From a bacterium (GTDB lineage: Bacteria; Krumholzibacteriota; Krumholzibacteriia; LZORAL124-64-63), in contig PIVY01000036.1 of assembly GCA_003353795.1 (NCBI GenBank), positions 1 through 34,007 of the forward strand: a DNA stretch of 34,007 nucleotides, in the 5' to 3' direction. A program made the position numbers and the translations under genes. The notes beneath the pieces are model-generated. The model was not told the origin of the DNA, searched no databases, and saw only the letters and a list, made by a program, of their open reading frames with translations. Positions within the stretch are counted from its first letter, which is position 1, and every line of letters starts with the position of its first letter. Below, one piece after another: positions 25,042 to 32,844 of this stretch.

Positions 25042-26949
25042 ATGAAGACGATCATCACGACGACCGCGCTGATCCTGGTCCTGGCGACGGCCGCGCTGGC
25101 CGGACCGACCCTGCCGGCCCAGGCCCAGCGCATCTGGGCGCCAGAAGGCGACCTGATCAGCTACGACCAGAACCATGCCACGGCGACCCTGATCATCAAC
25201 GACGACCACGGCGACTGGGCCAAGGCCGCCGAGGACTGGGCCATCCGGGGCAAGACCTTCGGCTACGGTCTGTTCAACTACCAGCACACCAGCGACAGCA
25301 ACCATCAGCTCAACGTGCGCGGTGACGGCGGCAACGTCCCCGGCAGCGGCCTGGCGGGCAACGTCGGCCTCTGGTCGTCCACACCCGGCAAGTACCGCGT
25401 GCGCCTGCTCTACAGCAAGCACGACCACTACTACGATCGCGACAGCGAACTGCGCAACCCGGGCTTCCCCTATCCGCCCGAGCCGCCGGCGCTTTCGGAT
25501 TCGCCGCACCTCGACTGGCGCCGCGGCCGACTCGACCTGAGCTGGCACCTTTCCAGCGCCTTCGACGTGACCTTCGGCATTGCCGACCTGCGCCGCGAGG
25601 GCAGCAAGGGCAGCCTGCTTCGCGGAACCTCGGGCGAGGCGCCTCCGGCGGTGCTGAGCCAGAAGACCAAGCAGTACGAAGTGTACCTCGGTGGCGTGTT
25701 CCGGGCCGGCAACCTCGGCGGCGGGTTGACCCTCGCCATGCGCAACGCCGACGGCTGGCGGACCCGCAGCGGGACCAACGGCCACGACTACGACGAGGAG
25801 CGTAAGAGCTACCGCGCCGCCCTCGACCTGGCCTACGACGTGTCCGGCGGCACGCGCCTGGCCGCCTACGGCGCCCTCAATCGCCTCGAGCTCAATGGCC
25901 GGGAGATCTGGGGCGGCGGCGACGGCTCGACCAACAGCGACTCCGAGAACGCGGTGGGCCTGCTGGCTCTGCAGACCCGGCTGGGTCGCAAGACCAACCT
26001 GCTCGCGTCGGCCCGCTTCGAGGGGCTCAAGAACGAGTCCCAGATCGACGACATGGCCGGCGTGCTCTACGCCGGCGACACCGATCGCCAGCGGCAGGAC
26101 TACCGCCTCGTGCTCGGCAACACCAGCCTGCCCCGCACCCGCCTGCGCCTGCAGTACCGCTACACCAACGCCGACCGCGAAGGCGTCACGAGCCAGGATG
26201 GACGGCCGGGCGAACCCACCGTGACGGTGGCCCAGGGCCTGAACGAGAATCGCGTCCGCCACGACGTCGACTTCCGGGCCAACGCCAACCTGAGCAAGGC
26301 CGTGAAGTTCAAGCTGGGCGTGCGGTACAACAAGCAGGACGTCGAGCAGACGGCCTCGGGCGACGACTGGTACGGCATCCTCGGCGACCACAATCGGTCG
26401 CGCCTGGGCTGGACGGCGGCCCTCAAGACCCGCCCGCATCCCAATGTACCGGTAGACCTGGGCTACCAGGGCATCGACCAGACCTTCGAGCGCACCGCCG
26501 GCGAACTGGCCGAGACCACCTGGAAAGCCAACCGCCTGTTCCTCAACATCAACTGGATCGCCAGCGCCCGGCTGTCGATGTACGGCATGGTCAACTACGG
26601 CAAGGAGACCTACGAGCTCACCGGCGTGGGCGACCCCGCTGCCGGCCAAGCCGCGTACGAATACGATGGTCAGACCTGGCGTTTCATTCCCGGTGCGGTG
26701 TTCCACGTCACCAATACACTGGAGCTCGAGGGCATGTGGGAAGGCATCCGGTACGAGAACACCGGCAGCGAGACGGCTGCCCTCGATGCCGTGAAGGCCG
26801 ACCACGACCGGGCGCTGGTGAGGGCCCGCTGGCAGACCACCCCGAAGTTCGCCGTCACGGCGAGCTACCGGCGCAACGAGTTCTTCGAGAACCGGTGGGA
26901 TAACTACATCCAGGATCTCTGGGGATTGTCGGTATCTGGCCTGTTCTGA
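25042..26949 (+). CDS. MtrB/PioB-like outer-membrane beta-barrel of a porin-cytochrome conduit
   Basis: 635 residues. The ATG at 25042 follows GGAGG by eight bases. A signal peptide (MKTIITTTALILVLATAALA) precedes a long chain of alternating hydrophobic and polar residues with repeated aromatic strand ends, such as YRVRLLYSKHDHYYDR, LRLQYRYTNADREG and KFKLGVRYNKQDV. The chain ends in Phe (LWGLSVSGLF), as outer-membrane barrels do. Size and position directly after a decaheme cytochrome fit the MtrB/PioB sheath that surrounds the cytochrome. The N-terminal CxxC seen in some MtrB proteins is absent. ExtI-type channels of Geobacter are an alternative relative. The barrel assignment is firm; the exact family is less so. 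Confidence 0.82.
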   Translation: MKTIITTTALILVLATAALAGPTLPAQAQRIWAPEGDLISYDQNHATATLIINDDHGDWAKAAEDWAIRGKTFGYGLFNYQHTSDSNHQLNVRGDGGNVPGSGLAGNVGLWSSTPGKYRVRLLYSKHDHYYDRDSELRNPGFPYPPEPPALSDSPHLDWRRGRLDLSWHLSSAFDVTFGIADLRREGSKGSLLRGTSGEAPPAVLSQKTKQYEVYLGGVFRAGNLGGGLTLAMRNADGWRTRSGTNGHDYDEERKSYRAALDLAYDVSGGTRLAAYGALNRLELNGREIWGGGDGSTNSDSENAVGLLALQTRLGRKTNLLASARFEGLKNESQIDDMAGVLYAGDTDRQRQDYRLVLGNTSLPRTRLRLQYRYTNADREGVTSQDGRPGEPTVTVAQGLNENRVRHDVDFRANANLSKAVKFKLGVRYNKQDVEQTASGDDWYGILGDHNRSRLGWTAALKTRPHPNVPVDLGYQGIDQTFERTAGELAETTWKANRLFLNINWIASARLSMYGMVNYGKETYELTGVGDPAAGQAAYEYDGQTWRFIPGAVFHVTNTLELEGMWEGIRYENTGSETAALDAVKADHDRALVRARWQTTPKFAVTASYRRNEFFENRWDNYIQDLWGLSVSGLF

Positions 26950-26978
26950 TCTTTAACCCCCATTCAGCCCGTTTCAAG

Positions 26979-27005
26979 AAGGCCCCGCAAATGCGGGGCC
27001 TTTTT
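26979..27005 (+). terminator. Intrinsic terminator after the barrel gene
   Basis: aaggccccgc pairs with gcggggcctt around a short loop (26979-27002), followed by a run of T residues (27001-27005). It lies 30 bases after the barrel gene, so the decaheme-barrel pair and the downstream TetR-cytochrome unit have separate transcription ends, apart from read-through. Confidence 0.85.
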
Positions 27006-27066
27006 CTCCGCTATAACTCGCTGCAGTGTTTGAAGTTCGATTCTGTTTTCAAGTGAATATCTTTGA

Positions 27067-27121
27067 TTGACAGCACATAAACAGGTCTCCATCTTGCAGT
27101 GAGTCAACGTTCGCTAACTCA
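27067..27121 (+). promoter_or_regulatory. Promoter and candidate TetR operator
   Basis: A perfect TTGACA is at 27067-27072; the -10 at 17 to 18 bases is weak. A 22-base dyad at 27100-27121 has half-sites TGAGTCAACG and CGCTAACTCA (8 of 10 positions symmetric). It would cover the start of transcription and lies 25 bases before the TetR gene. A looser TTGAA/TTCAA dyad occurs further upstream. The dyad is the natural candidate for autoregulation by the TetR protein. Confidence 0.45.
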
Positions 27122-27146
27122 GACCAATTAAGGATGCCTTTAGCGC

Positions 27147-27794
27147 ATGTCCGCTACCAACGGCAACCGTAGCCAGCAGATCCTCTCCCGGGCGACCGAC
27201 CTGTTCGCCAAGCACGGGTATGCCGGCACGTCCATCCGTCGGATCGCCCGGGCATGTGGCATCACCGAGGCCGCCATCTACCGCCATTTCCAGAGCAAGA
27301 TGCATCTCTACGAAGAGGTCATCCGGGCCAAGGCGGCCCAGCACGACATTGCCGGATACCTGTCGGAACATGCCGGCCAGGGCTCGGTGCGCGATGCGCT
27401 GATCGCCGTGTCGAGTCATGTCATGAAGCTCACCCACGAGGACCCTGCCCTCGTGCGGCTGATGTTCAACAACAGCCTCGAGAGCGGCGACGTGCCCACC
27501 GTGCTCTTCCAGGAGATCCGCGTGCCCTACATCGAATTCCTCACGCAGGAGTTCGAGCGGCGCATGCAGGAGGGTGAAATCATGCCGGTGGAGGCCTTCC
27601 TCACCGGCCGCTGCTTCGTGGGCATGGTCATGGACTGCGCCCTGAATCTCGGGATCTGGAACACGCTGTTCCCGTCCCGGAATCAACCCGTCGACATCTA
27701 CACCAACACCGCAACGATCTTTGCCAACGGACTGACCAAATCCAGTGACGCCACGACATCGCGTGCCGCGTCCAAACCGGGGAGTACCTCATGA
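27147..27794 (+). CDS. TetR-family transcriptional regulator
   Basis: 215 residues. The N-terminal DNA-binding region is standard: RSQQILSRATDLFAKHGYAG followed by TSIRRIARACGITEAAIYRH and FQSKMHLYEEV. The C-terminal ligand-binding half is helical and not assignable to a ligand. The gene stop overlaps the start of the cytochrome gene by four bases (ATGA at 27791-27794), so the regulator and the cytochrome are translated together. The 22-base dyad at 27100-27121 is the likely operator. The context suggests control of the extracellular electron-transfer genes in response to a small molecule or redox metabolite. Confidence 0.88.
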   Translation: MSATNGNRSQQILSRATDLFAKHGYAGTSIRRIARACGITEAAIYRHFQSKMHLYEEVIRAKAAQHDIAGYLSEHAGQGSVRDALIAVSSHVMKLTHEDPALVRLMFNNSLESGDVPTVLFQEIRVPYIEFLTQEFERRMQEGEIMPVEAFLTGRCFVGMVMDCALNLGIWNTLFPSRNQPVDIYTNTATIFANGLTKSSDATTSRAASKPGSTS

Positions 27795-29389
27795 TGCAGC
27801 GATCGATCCTGGTCGTCCTGCCGCTTCTGGTCCTGGCCGCGCTCTGGGGGTGCGATAACGACACCTCCAACGACGTTGCCGGGCCTCCGGGCGGCGGCAG
27901 CACCGACAAGACGTGTATCGGCTGTCACTCCAGCGAGGCCGAGCTCAAGGCCGCGCTGGGAGTCGACGACAAGGGACTGGCCTCCAAGAAGGATCTGGCC
28001 CTGAAGTTCGCCAACAAGGACGACGGCTGAGGCGGCTCAGTACCCGAGCTGGAAGCTTGGGAAAAGGTCATCATCACCGGTTCCAACGGCGATCGGTTCC
28101 TCAACAGCATCCACGGCCCCGGCTACGAGGGCACGGACAACCCGACGCCCCATACGTTGACGTGCCAGCATTGCCACGCCGGCGCCCCGGACTTCGGGTT
28201 CAACACCATGGAAGAGGCCCACACGGGAATGTTCCGCGACCCCAGTGTGCCCGGCGAGACCGGCTGCACGGCCTGCCATGAGGAGAGCTTCGCGCGGTCG
28301 GCCTGCGACCAGTGCCACACCAACGCGGTCACCGTCACGGCCACCAGCCTGCACACCACGTTGCAGGGTTACAAGACGGCTATCGAGGATCGTTGCGGAC
28401 GTGACTTCGACGACCTGGGTATCGAAGAGCCCTTCGAGGTGCGTTGCGCCGGCTGCCACACCACGTGCGGCCAGTGCCACGTCTCGCGCCCCAACTCGGT
28501 GGGCGGTGGTTTCCCGAAGATCGGCGCGTACTACTCGCACCGCTTCCGCCAGTCGCCCGACATGAACGAGCAGTGCACCGCCTGCCACGGCAGCCGCGTG
28601 GGCGTCGACTTCAAGGGCGAACTCGAAGGCAACGTGCCCGACGTGCACCGCACCGCCGGCCAGCAGTGCAACTACTGCCACGGCAAGGACGAGATCCACG
28701 GCGACGGCACCGAGTACGACCACCGCTACGAGGTGGCCAACATGCCCCGCTGCGAGAACTGCCACGAGAGCGACATCCAGGTCCCCGCGGGAACCGGCGA
28801 CTGCACGTCGTGCCATCCGGACGGCTTCGGCAGCGCCACGGTCTCGGCCGCCGACAAGAATCACGCCCACCACGGTGGCGTGTCCGTCGACTGCAGTCAC
28901 TGTCACGATCCCGTGCCGGGCGTGTCCCTGCCGGTGGCGCAGTGCCAGACCTGCCACTCGCAGCCCTACAAGAACTGCACGAACTGCCACAACCTGACCG
29001 ACGAGGGCTTCGACATCAACGAGAGCATCGTGCAGCTCAAGATCGGGCGCAATCCGAGCCCGCATCGCGCCGAGTACGACATCGCGATCGTGCGGCACAC
29101 GCCCATCGATCCCAACACCTTCGCCAACTGGGGCCTCGACCTGCCCGACTACCTGACGAAGTCGACCTGGCAGTACGCGTCGCCTCACAACGTCCTGCGC
29201 TCCACCCCGCAGACCACGGTGGAGGCCGGCCAGTCCTGCGCCGCCAGTTGCCATGGTTCGCCGGATGGTCCGCAGGGATACCTGCTCAGGGAAACCGACC
29301 TCTACGAAGCCGACGGAACCACGCCGCTGGTCGACTACCAGGCCAACATCGACTACGTGATTCCCGAGAGCTTCCCGGCAGGAAAGTAG
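27791..29389 (+). CDS. Lipoprotein multiheme c-type cytochrome with in-frame UGA, probable selenoprotein
   Basis: Read as one frame of 532 residues with TGA at 28028-28030 decoded (residue 80). The start ATG follows GGAG by six bases. Signal peptide and lipobox end at LAALWGC (Cys21), giving a lipoprotein. CxxCH motifs begin at Cys42 before the UGA, and at Cys125, 159, 172, 219, 226, 262, 293, 321, 338, 368, 385 and 396 after it: 13 in all. An unusual CX3CH (CAASCH) begins at Cys483. Frame, codon use and heme spacing continue unchanged across the TGA. The downstream part has no ribosome-binding site or sensible start of its own. A SECIS-like hairpin follows the TGA. The alternatives are a recent nonsense mutation or a sequencing error. 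By position it is the extracellular cytochrome of the conduit. Confidence 0.72.
28043..28061 (+). promoter_or_regulatory. Candidate bacterial SECIS element
   Basis: cccgagct at 28043-28050 pairs with agcttggg at 28054-28061, eight pairs including one G-U, closing a GGA loop at 28051-28053. The stem begins 12 bases and the loop 20 bases after the TGA at 28028-28030. Bacterial SECIS elements are stems just downstream of the UGA with a G at the start of the apical loop, about 16-37 bases from the codon, so this fits. It is weaker than a proven SECIS because the loop is only three bases. Selenocysteine genes are not in the window. Confidence 0.5.
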
Positions 29390-29404
29390 ATCGTCCGCTA
29401 GAAC

Positions 29405-29480
29405 GGCCGGGGTCACCCGTCGATCCCGGCCAGCACCTTGGAAGCGCGGCTCTTCCGCGTGACTATCCGGCCCGCGGGCC
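29405..29480 (+). promoter_or_regulatory. Structured leader between the cytochrome and rhodanese genes
   Basis: Three stems are crowded into the 107-base gap: ggccggg (29405-29411) with cccggcc (29425-29431); cgcgg with ccgcg around a five-base loop (29445-29459); and the 12-base palindrome ggcccgcgggcc (29469-29480) just before the GGAG ribosome-binding site of the rhodanese gene. This may tune expression relative to the cytochrome or protect transcript ends. No U-tract marks any of them as a terminator. Confidence 0.35.
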
Positions 29481-29496
29481 ACACTGAGGAGTAGCA

Positions 29497-31335
29497 ATGA
29501 AACTTCACAAGACTTGGCTCATCCTGATGCTGGTCGCCCTGGTGGCCTTCATGGGTTGTTCGGACGACGACGATCCCGTGACGCCTCCCGGCGCGACCGA
29601 CTTCGAGACCATGGCTGCCGCCGGCACGGCATACGTCAACGACAACACCATCTGCCCGGGCGTCATCAACGCTCAGGTGGTGTACGACAACCTCGCTGAC
29701 TACACGGTCATCGACATCCGCTCCGAGGCCGCCTACCTGGCCGGCCACATCCCCGGCGCCTACCACAGCGGCCTCAGCACCCTGATCGCCGACCTGGCCA
29801 ACATCCCCAGTGACAAGCCCTACGTGATCGCGTGCTACAGCGGCCAGTCGGCCGGCCATGCCAAGATCGCCATGGAGATGCTGGGCTATGAGGACGTCTA
29901 CAGCCTGCTCTTCGGCATGTCCTCCTGGAGCCTGGACCTCGACAGCTGGTCCGGCAAATGCGCCAACGAGCTGGCCGTCGCCGAGACCGACCCCCAGAAC
30001 GACAACCTCACCGAGCACAGCTTCCCCGAGATCGCCGGCTCCGTCGAGGAGCGCGTGGCCGCCATGCTGGCCGCCGGCTTCAAGGCCAAGAGCTACGCCG
30101 ACATTGAGACCAACCTGGAAGAATACTTCATCCTCAACTACTTCGGCGAAGACGACTACCTGGGTGACGGCGAGGCCGGCGTCCCGGGACACATCCCCGG
30201 CGCCTTCCAGTTCACGCCGTACGCCAGCATGGGCATGGACGAGATGCTCATGAACATCCCCATGGACATGCCCGTGATCGTCTACTGCTGGACCGGTCAG
30301 CACTCGAGCCAGATCACCGCCTACCTGAACATGTGCGGATACGAGGCCTATAGCCTCAAGAACGGTTCGAACAACCTGTTCTACGACGCCCTGACCGCCC
30401 ACAAGTGGGGCCCCGGTGCGCAGCACGACTTCGAGCTCGAGACCGGCGCCATGCCCGACGAGACCTTCGAGACCATCGCCACGGCGCTGGCCGACTACCT
30501 GAACGACTCGGCCGACTGCCCGGGCGTGGTCAACGCTCAGGTCGTCTACGACAACCTCGAGGACTACACGGTCATCGACATCCGGCAGCTGGTCGACTAC
30601 GACGCTGGTCACATCGCCGGCGCGTACCACAGCAGCCTCGCGACCCTGCTGACCGACGTCGGCACCACCATCCCCACCGACAACCCGTTCGTGATCGCTT
30701 GCTACAGCGGCCAGAGCGCGGGCCACGCCAAGATCGCCATGGAGTTGGCGGGCTACGAGAACACCCAGAGCCTGCTCTTCGGCATGTCCTCCTGGAGTTC
30801 GGACCCCGACCTCGACAAGTGGACCTCCAAGTGCCTGAACCTCCTGCCCGTGGCCGAGACCGAGAACCAGAACGGCGACCTCGTGGGCTACAACTACCCC
30901 TCGCTGACCGGTGAGACGGTGGCTTCGCGGGTGGACGCCATGCTGGCCGCCGGCTTCAAGGCTACCAGCTACACGGCCATCCAGGACAACCTGGAAGACT
31001 ACTTCATCGTCAACTACTTCGGTGAGGCCGACTACCTGGGTGACGGCGATTCCGGCGTCCCGGGCCACATCCCCGGCGCGTTCCAGTTCACGCCGTATGC
31101 GAGCATGGGCCTGGGCCAGATGCTGGCCAACCTGCCCACCGACATGCCGATCGTGGTCTACTGCTGGACCGGTCAGCACTCCAGCCAGGTCACCGCATAC
31201 CTGAACATGCTGGGATACGATGCCTACAGCCTGGCCAACGGCTCCAACAACCTGTTCTACGACAGCCTGACGGCCCACAAGTGGGGCCCCGGCGCCATGC
31301 ACGACTTCCCGCTGGAAGTGACGCCGGGCAAATAG
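29497..31335 (+). CDS. Lipoprotein with four rhodanese domains (ExtH-like)
   Basis: 612 residues. The ATG at 29497 follows GGAG. The signal peptide ends in a lipobox (VAFMGC, Cys21), so the protein is anchored to a membrane, probably the outer one. It contains two tandem copies of a ~290-residue unit, each with two rhodanese domains. Active-site cysteines are Cys113 and Cys402 (ACYSGQSAGHAK) and Cys264 and Cys556 (YCWTGQHSSQ); all four are kept. VIDIR strings and GHIPGA/GHIAGA loops are classic rhodanese features. Rhodaneses carry sulfur (or selenium) as a persulfide on the active Cys. A rhodanese lipoprotein is, as I recall, the first gene of the Geobacter extHIJKL conduit. Here it follows the cytochrome. 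Its role in electron transfer is unknown. Confidence 0.9.
   Translation: MKLHKTWLILMLVALVAFMGCSDDDDPVTPPGATDFETMAAAGTAYVNDNTICPGVINAQVVYDNLADYTVIDIRSEAAYLAGHIPGAYHSGLSTLIADLANIPSDKPYVIACYSGQSAGHAKIAMEMLGYEDVYSLLFGMSSWSLDLDSWSGKCANELAVAETDPQNDNLTEHSFPEIAGSVEERVAAMLAAGFKAKSYADIETNLEEYFILNYFGEDDYLGDGEAGVPGHIPGAFQFTPYASMGMDEMLMNIPMDMPVIVYCWTGQHSSQITAYLNMCGYEAYSLKNGSNNLFYDALTAHKWGPGAQHDFELETGAMPDETFETIATALADYLNDSADCPGVVNAQVVYDNLEDYTVIDIRQLVDYDAGHIAGAYHSSLATLLTDVGTTIPTDNPFVIACYSGQSAGHAKIAMELAGYENTQSLLFGMSSWSSDPDLDKWTSKCLNLLPVAETENQNGDLVGYNYPSLTGETVASRVDAMLAAGFKATSYTAIQDNLEDYFIVNYFGEADYLGDGDSGVPGHIPGAFQFTPYASMGLGQMLANLPTDMPIVVYCWTGQHSSQVTAYLNMLGYDAYSLANGSNNLFYDSLTAHKWGPGAMHDFPLEVTPGK
29602..31310 (+). 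repeat. Internal tandem duplication within the rhodanese gene
   Basis: The segments of about 29602-30455 and 30463-31310 encode the same two-domain unit and remain similar at the DNA level. For example, blocks encoding GHIPGAFQFTPYASMG (near 30187 and 31066) and SLLFGMSSWS (near 29906 and 30773) are almost identical. The spacing between equivalent cysteines is 289 to 292 codons. The duplication therefore occurred on top of an older two-rhodanese protein. Edges are approximate. Confidence 0.8.
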
Positions 31336-31362
31336 GCGCCACCACTGCGACGAAGACGAGAA

Positions 31363-31390
31363 GGGAGGGCCCCCCGCGGGCCCTCCCTAC
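31363..31390. terminator. Bidirectional intrinsic terminator
   Basis: gggagggccc at 31363-31372 pairs perfectly with gggccctccc at 31378-31387, followed by tactttta. It lies between the convergent rhodanese (plus) and HD-domain (minus) genes and can end both transcripts. Confidence 0.85.
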
Positions 31391-31411
31391 TTTTATGGCC
31401 TGGCGTCGGGA

Positions 31412-31975
31412 CTACAATCCGATGTCGCCGGCCACAGGCACCAGCGCCCCGAGGACATGCTCGATCACCGCGTCCACCTCCAGCCCCAGGTCCGCCGCCC
31501 CCTCCGCGATCTCCTCACGATTCACCTTGGCGGCGAAATCCTTCTTCTTCAATTTCTTCCGCACCGACTTCACCTTCACCTGCGCGATCTGCTTATCGGG
31601 CTGGACCATGGCGCAGGCCATGCAGAACCCGCAGAGCTCGTCCACGGCGAAGAGCCACTGCGCGCATTCGTTCTCCCGCGGCACGCCGGTGTGCGGCGCG
31701 TGGGCCATCACCGTGCGCACGAACTCCTCATCGTAGCCGCGCTCGCGCAGGATCTCCGCTCCCTTGAACGGGTGCTCCTCCATGGTGGGAAACTTCTCGT
31801 AGTCGAAGTCGTGGATCAGGCCCACCGCTCCCCAATGCTCGGGGTCGTTGCCGGTGCGGTCGGCGGCGGCGCGCATGGCCGCTTCCACGGCGTAGGCGTG
31901 GCGGCGCAGAGCCTCGCCCTCGGTGTATTCGTGGAGCAGCGCGAGCACGGTCTCGCGGCGGTAGAGGTCGGTCAT
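31412..31975 (-). CDS. HD-domain protein (predicted metal-dependent phosphohydrolase)
   Basis: 187 residues, cytoplasmic. The ATG at 31975 has GAGGAG six bases upstream, whereas the longer in-frame start at 32038 does not. The HD signature is spread over LRRHAYAVEAAMR, VGLIHDFDYEKFPTMEEHP and TVMAHAPHTG, giving the His, His-Asp and His ligands of a metal-dependent phosphohydrolase. The pattern fits small stand-alone HD proteins annotated as hydrolases. A basic lysine cluster (VRKKLKKKDF) follows the domain. The substrate cannot be told from sequence. It is monocistronic and shares a terminator with the rhodanese gene. Confidence 0.8.
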   Translation of the reverse strand: MTDLYRRETVLALLHEYTEGEALRRHAYAVEAAMRAAADRTGNDPEHWGAVGLIHDFDYEKFPTMEEHPFKGAEILRERGYDEEFVRTVMAHAPHTGVPRENECAQWLFAVDELCGFCMACAMVQPDKQIAQVKVKSVRKKLKKKDFAAKVNREEIAEGAADLGLEVDAVIEHVLGALVPVAGDIGL

Positions 31976-32009
31976 GGCGGTCTCCTCTTGGCTGGTATAC
32001 GAAGCGCCG

Positions 32010-32038
32010 ATCATGCCACGGAACGCACGGAACGCCAA
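32010..32038 (-). promoter_or_regulatory. Putative promoter of the HD-domain gene
   Basis: On the minus strand TTGGCG (32038-32033) and CATGAT (32015-32010) are 17 bases apart, placing the start about 30 bases before the ATG at 31975. The match is moderate. Confidence 0.3.
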
Positions 32039-32182
32039 GGCACCGGTTGCGGGCGCGGGCAGATGTCAGTACTAAAGATGCATGAGTCTCCGTATCCGAA
32101 TTCGCGCCAAGGCCGATCGCGTCGTCCCGGAAATCGCCCCTGGCGGCTGCCCCGCGGTGGTCGACCAGTCACGGAGGAAGTC

Positions 32183-32839
32183 ATGTCCGACCATCTGATC
32201 CTCATGACCCGCTATCCGCGGGCCGGCCAGAGCAAGTCGCGCTTCATTCCCGCCCTGGGCGCGGACGGCGCGTCGCGCTTGCAACGCAAGCTCACCGAGC
32301 ACGTCGTCGGCGTGGCGCGCGAGTGGCGTGATGCGAGCCCCGGTCGCCGGGTCCAGATTTCCTGTGACCGCGCCTCGGTGGACGAGTACCGCGAGTGGCT
32401 TGGCCGCGAACTGGATTTCGGCGCCGAGAGCGGCGGCAGCCTGGGCGCGCGCATGGCCGTGGCCTCGGTGCGTGCCTTCGCCCGCGGCGCCGATCGCGTG
32501 GTACTGGTGGGAACGGACTGTCCCGACCTGGACGTCGGCCAGATCAACCGTGGATTCTACGGGCTGGAGCACGCCGACTGCGTGATCGGCCCCACCACCG
32601 GCGGCAGCTACTACCTCGTGGGCCTTGTCACGCCGACACCGGCGCTCTTCGCCGGCATTCCCTGGGGCACCGGCGCGGTGCTCGCGCGAACGCTCCACAT
32701 CGCACGGCAGGAGAATCTGCGCGTGGGTGTGTTGCCGCAACTCTCGGTGATGCGTGGTCCCGGCGACCTGATCCATGCCGCCCCGTTGCTGGAGGTTCGC
32801 CCGGCCGACGTGCCCCTGGCACGCAAGGCGGAGGGCTGA
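32183..32839 (+). CDS. DUF2064 / TIGR04282-type glycosyltransferase-like protein
   Basis: 218 residues, cytoplasmic. The ATG at 32183 is five bases after GGAGG. Family signatures are the N-terminal ILMTRYPRAGQSKSRFIPAL (commonly KTR; here KSR), RVVLVGTDCPDLDVGQINRG and GPTTGGSYYLVGL. These proteins have a nucleotide-sugar-transferase fold related to GT-A enzymes (relatives of CofC and MobA). Some occur with sugar- or arsenosugar-related pathways, but nothing here ties this one to a pathway. The stop is five bases from the convergent metallopeptidase stop. Confidence 0.82.
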   Translation: MSDHLILMTRYPRAGQSKSRFIPALGADGASRLQRKLTEHVVGVAREWRDASPGRRVQISCDRASVDEYREWLGRELDFGAESGGSLGARMAVASVRAFARGADRVVLVGTDCPDLDVGQINRGFYGLEHADCVIGPTTGGSYYLVGLVTPTPALFAGIPWGTGAVLARTLHIARQENLRVGVLPQLSVMRGPGDLIHAAPLLEVRPADVPLARKAEG

Positions 32840-32844
32840 GCGGC

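Noticed and set aside
28031-29389. Treating the part after TGA 28028 as a separate cytochrome gene, with the first 79 codons as a small lipoprotein.
   Set aside because: The frame is unbroken on both sides of the TGA. The second part has no ribosome-binding site, start codon or signal peptide, and a c-type cytochrome needs export. A frameshift is excluded because the frame is the same on both sides. A nonsense mutation remains possible.
32082-32198. Short plus-strand frame starting MSLRIRIRAK upstream of the DUF2064 gene.
   Set aside because: It has no ribosome-binding site and overlaps the start of the well-supported gene at 32183.
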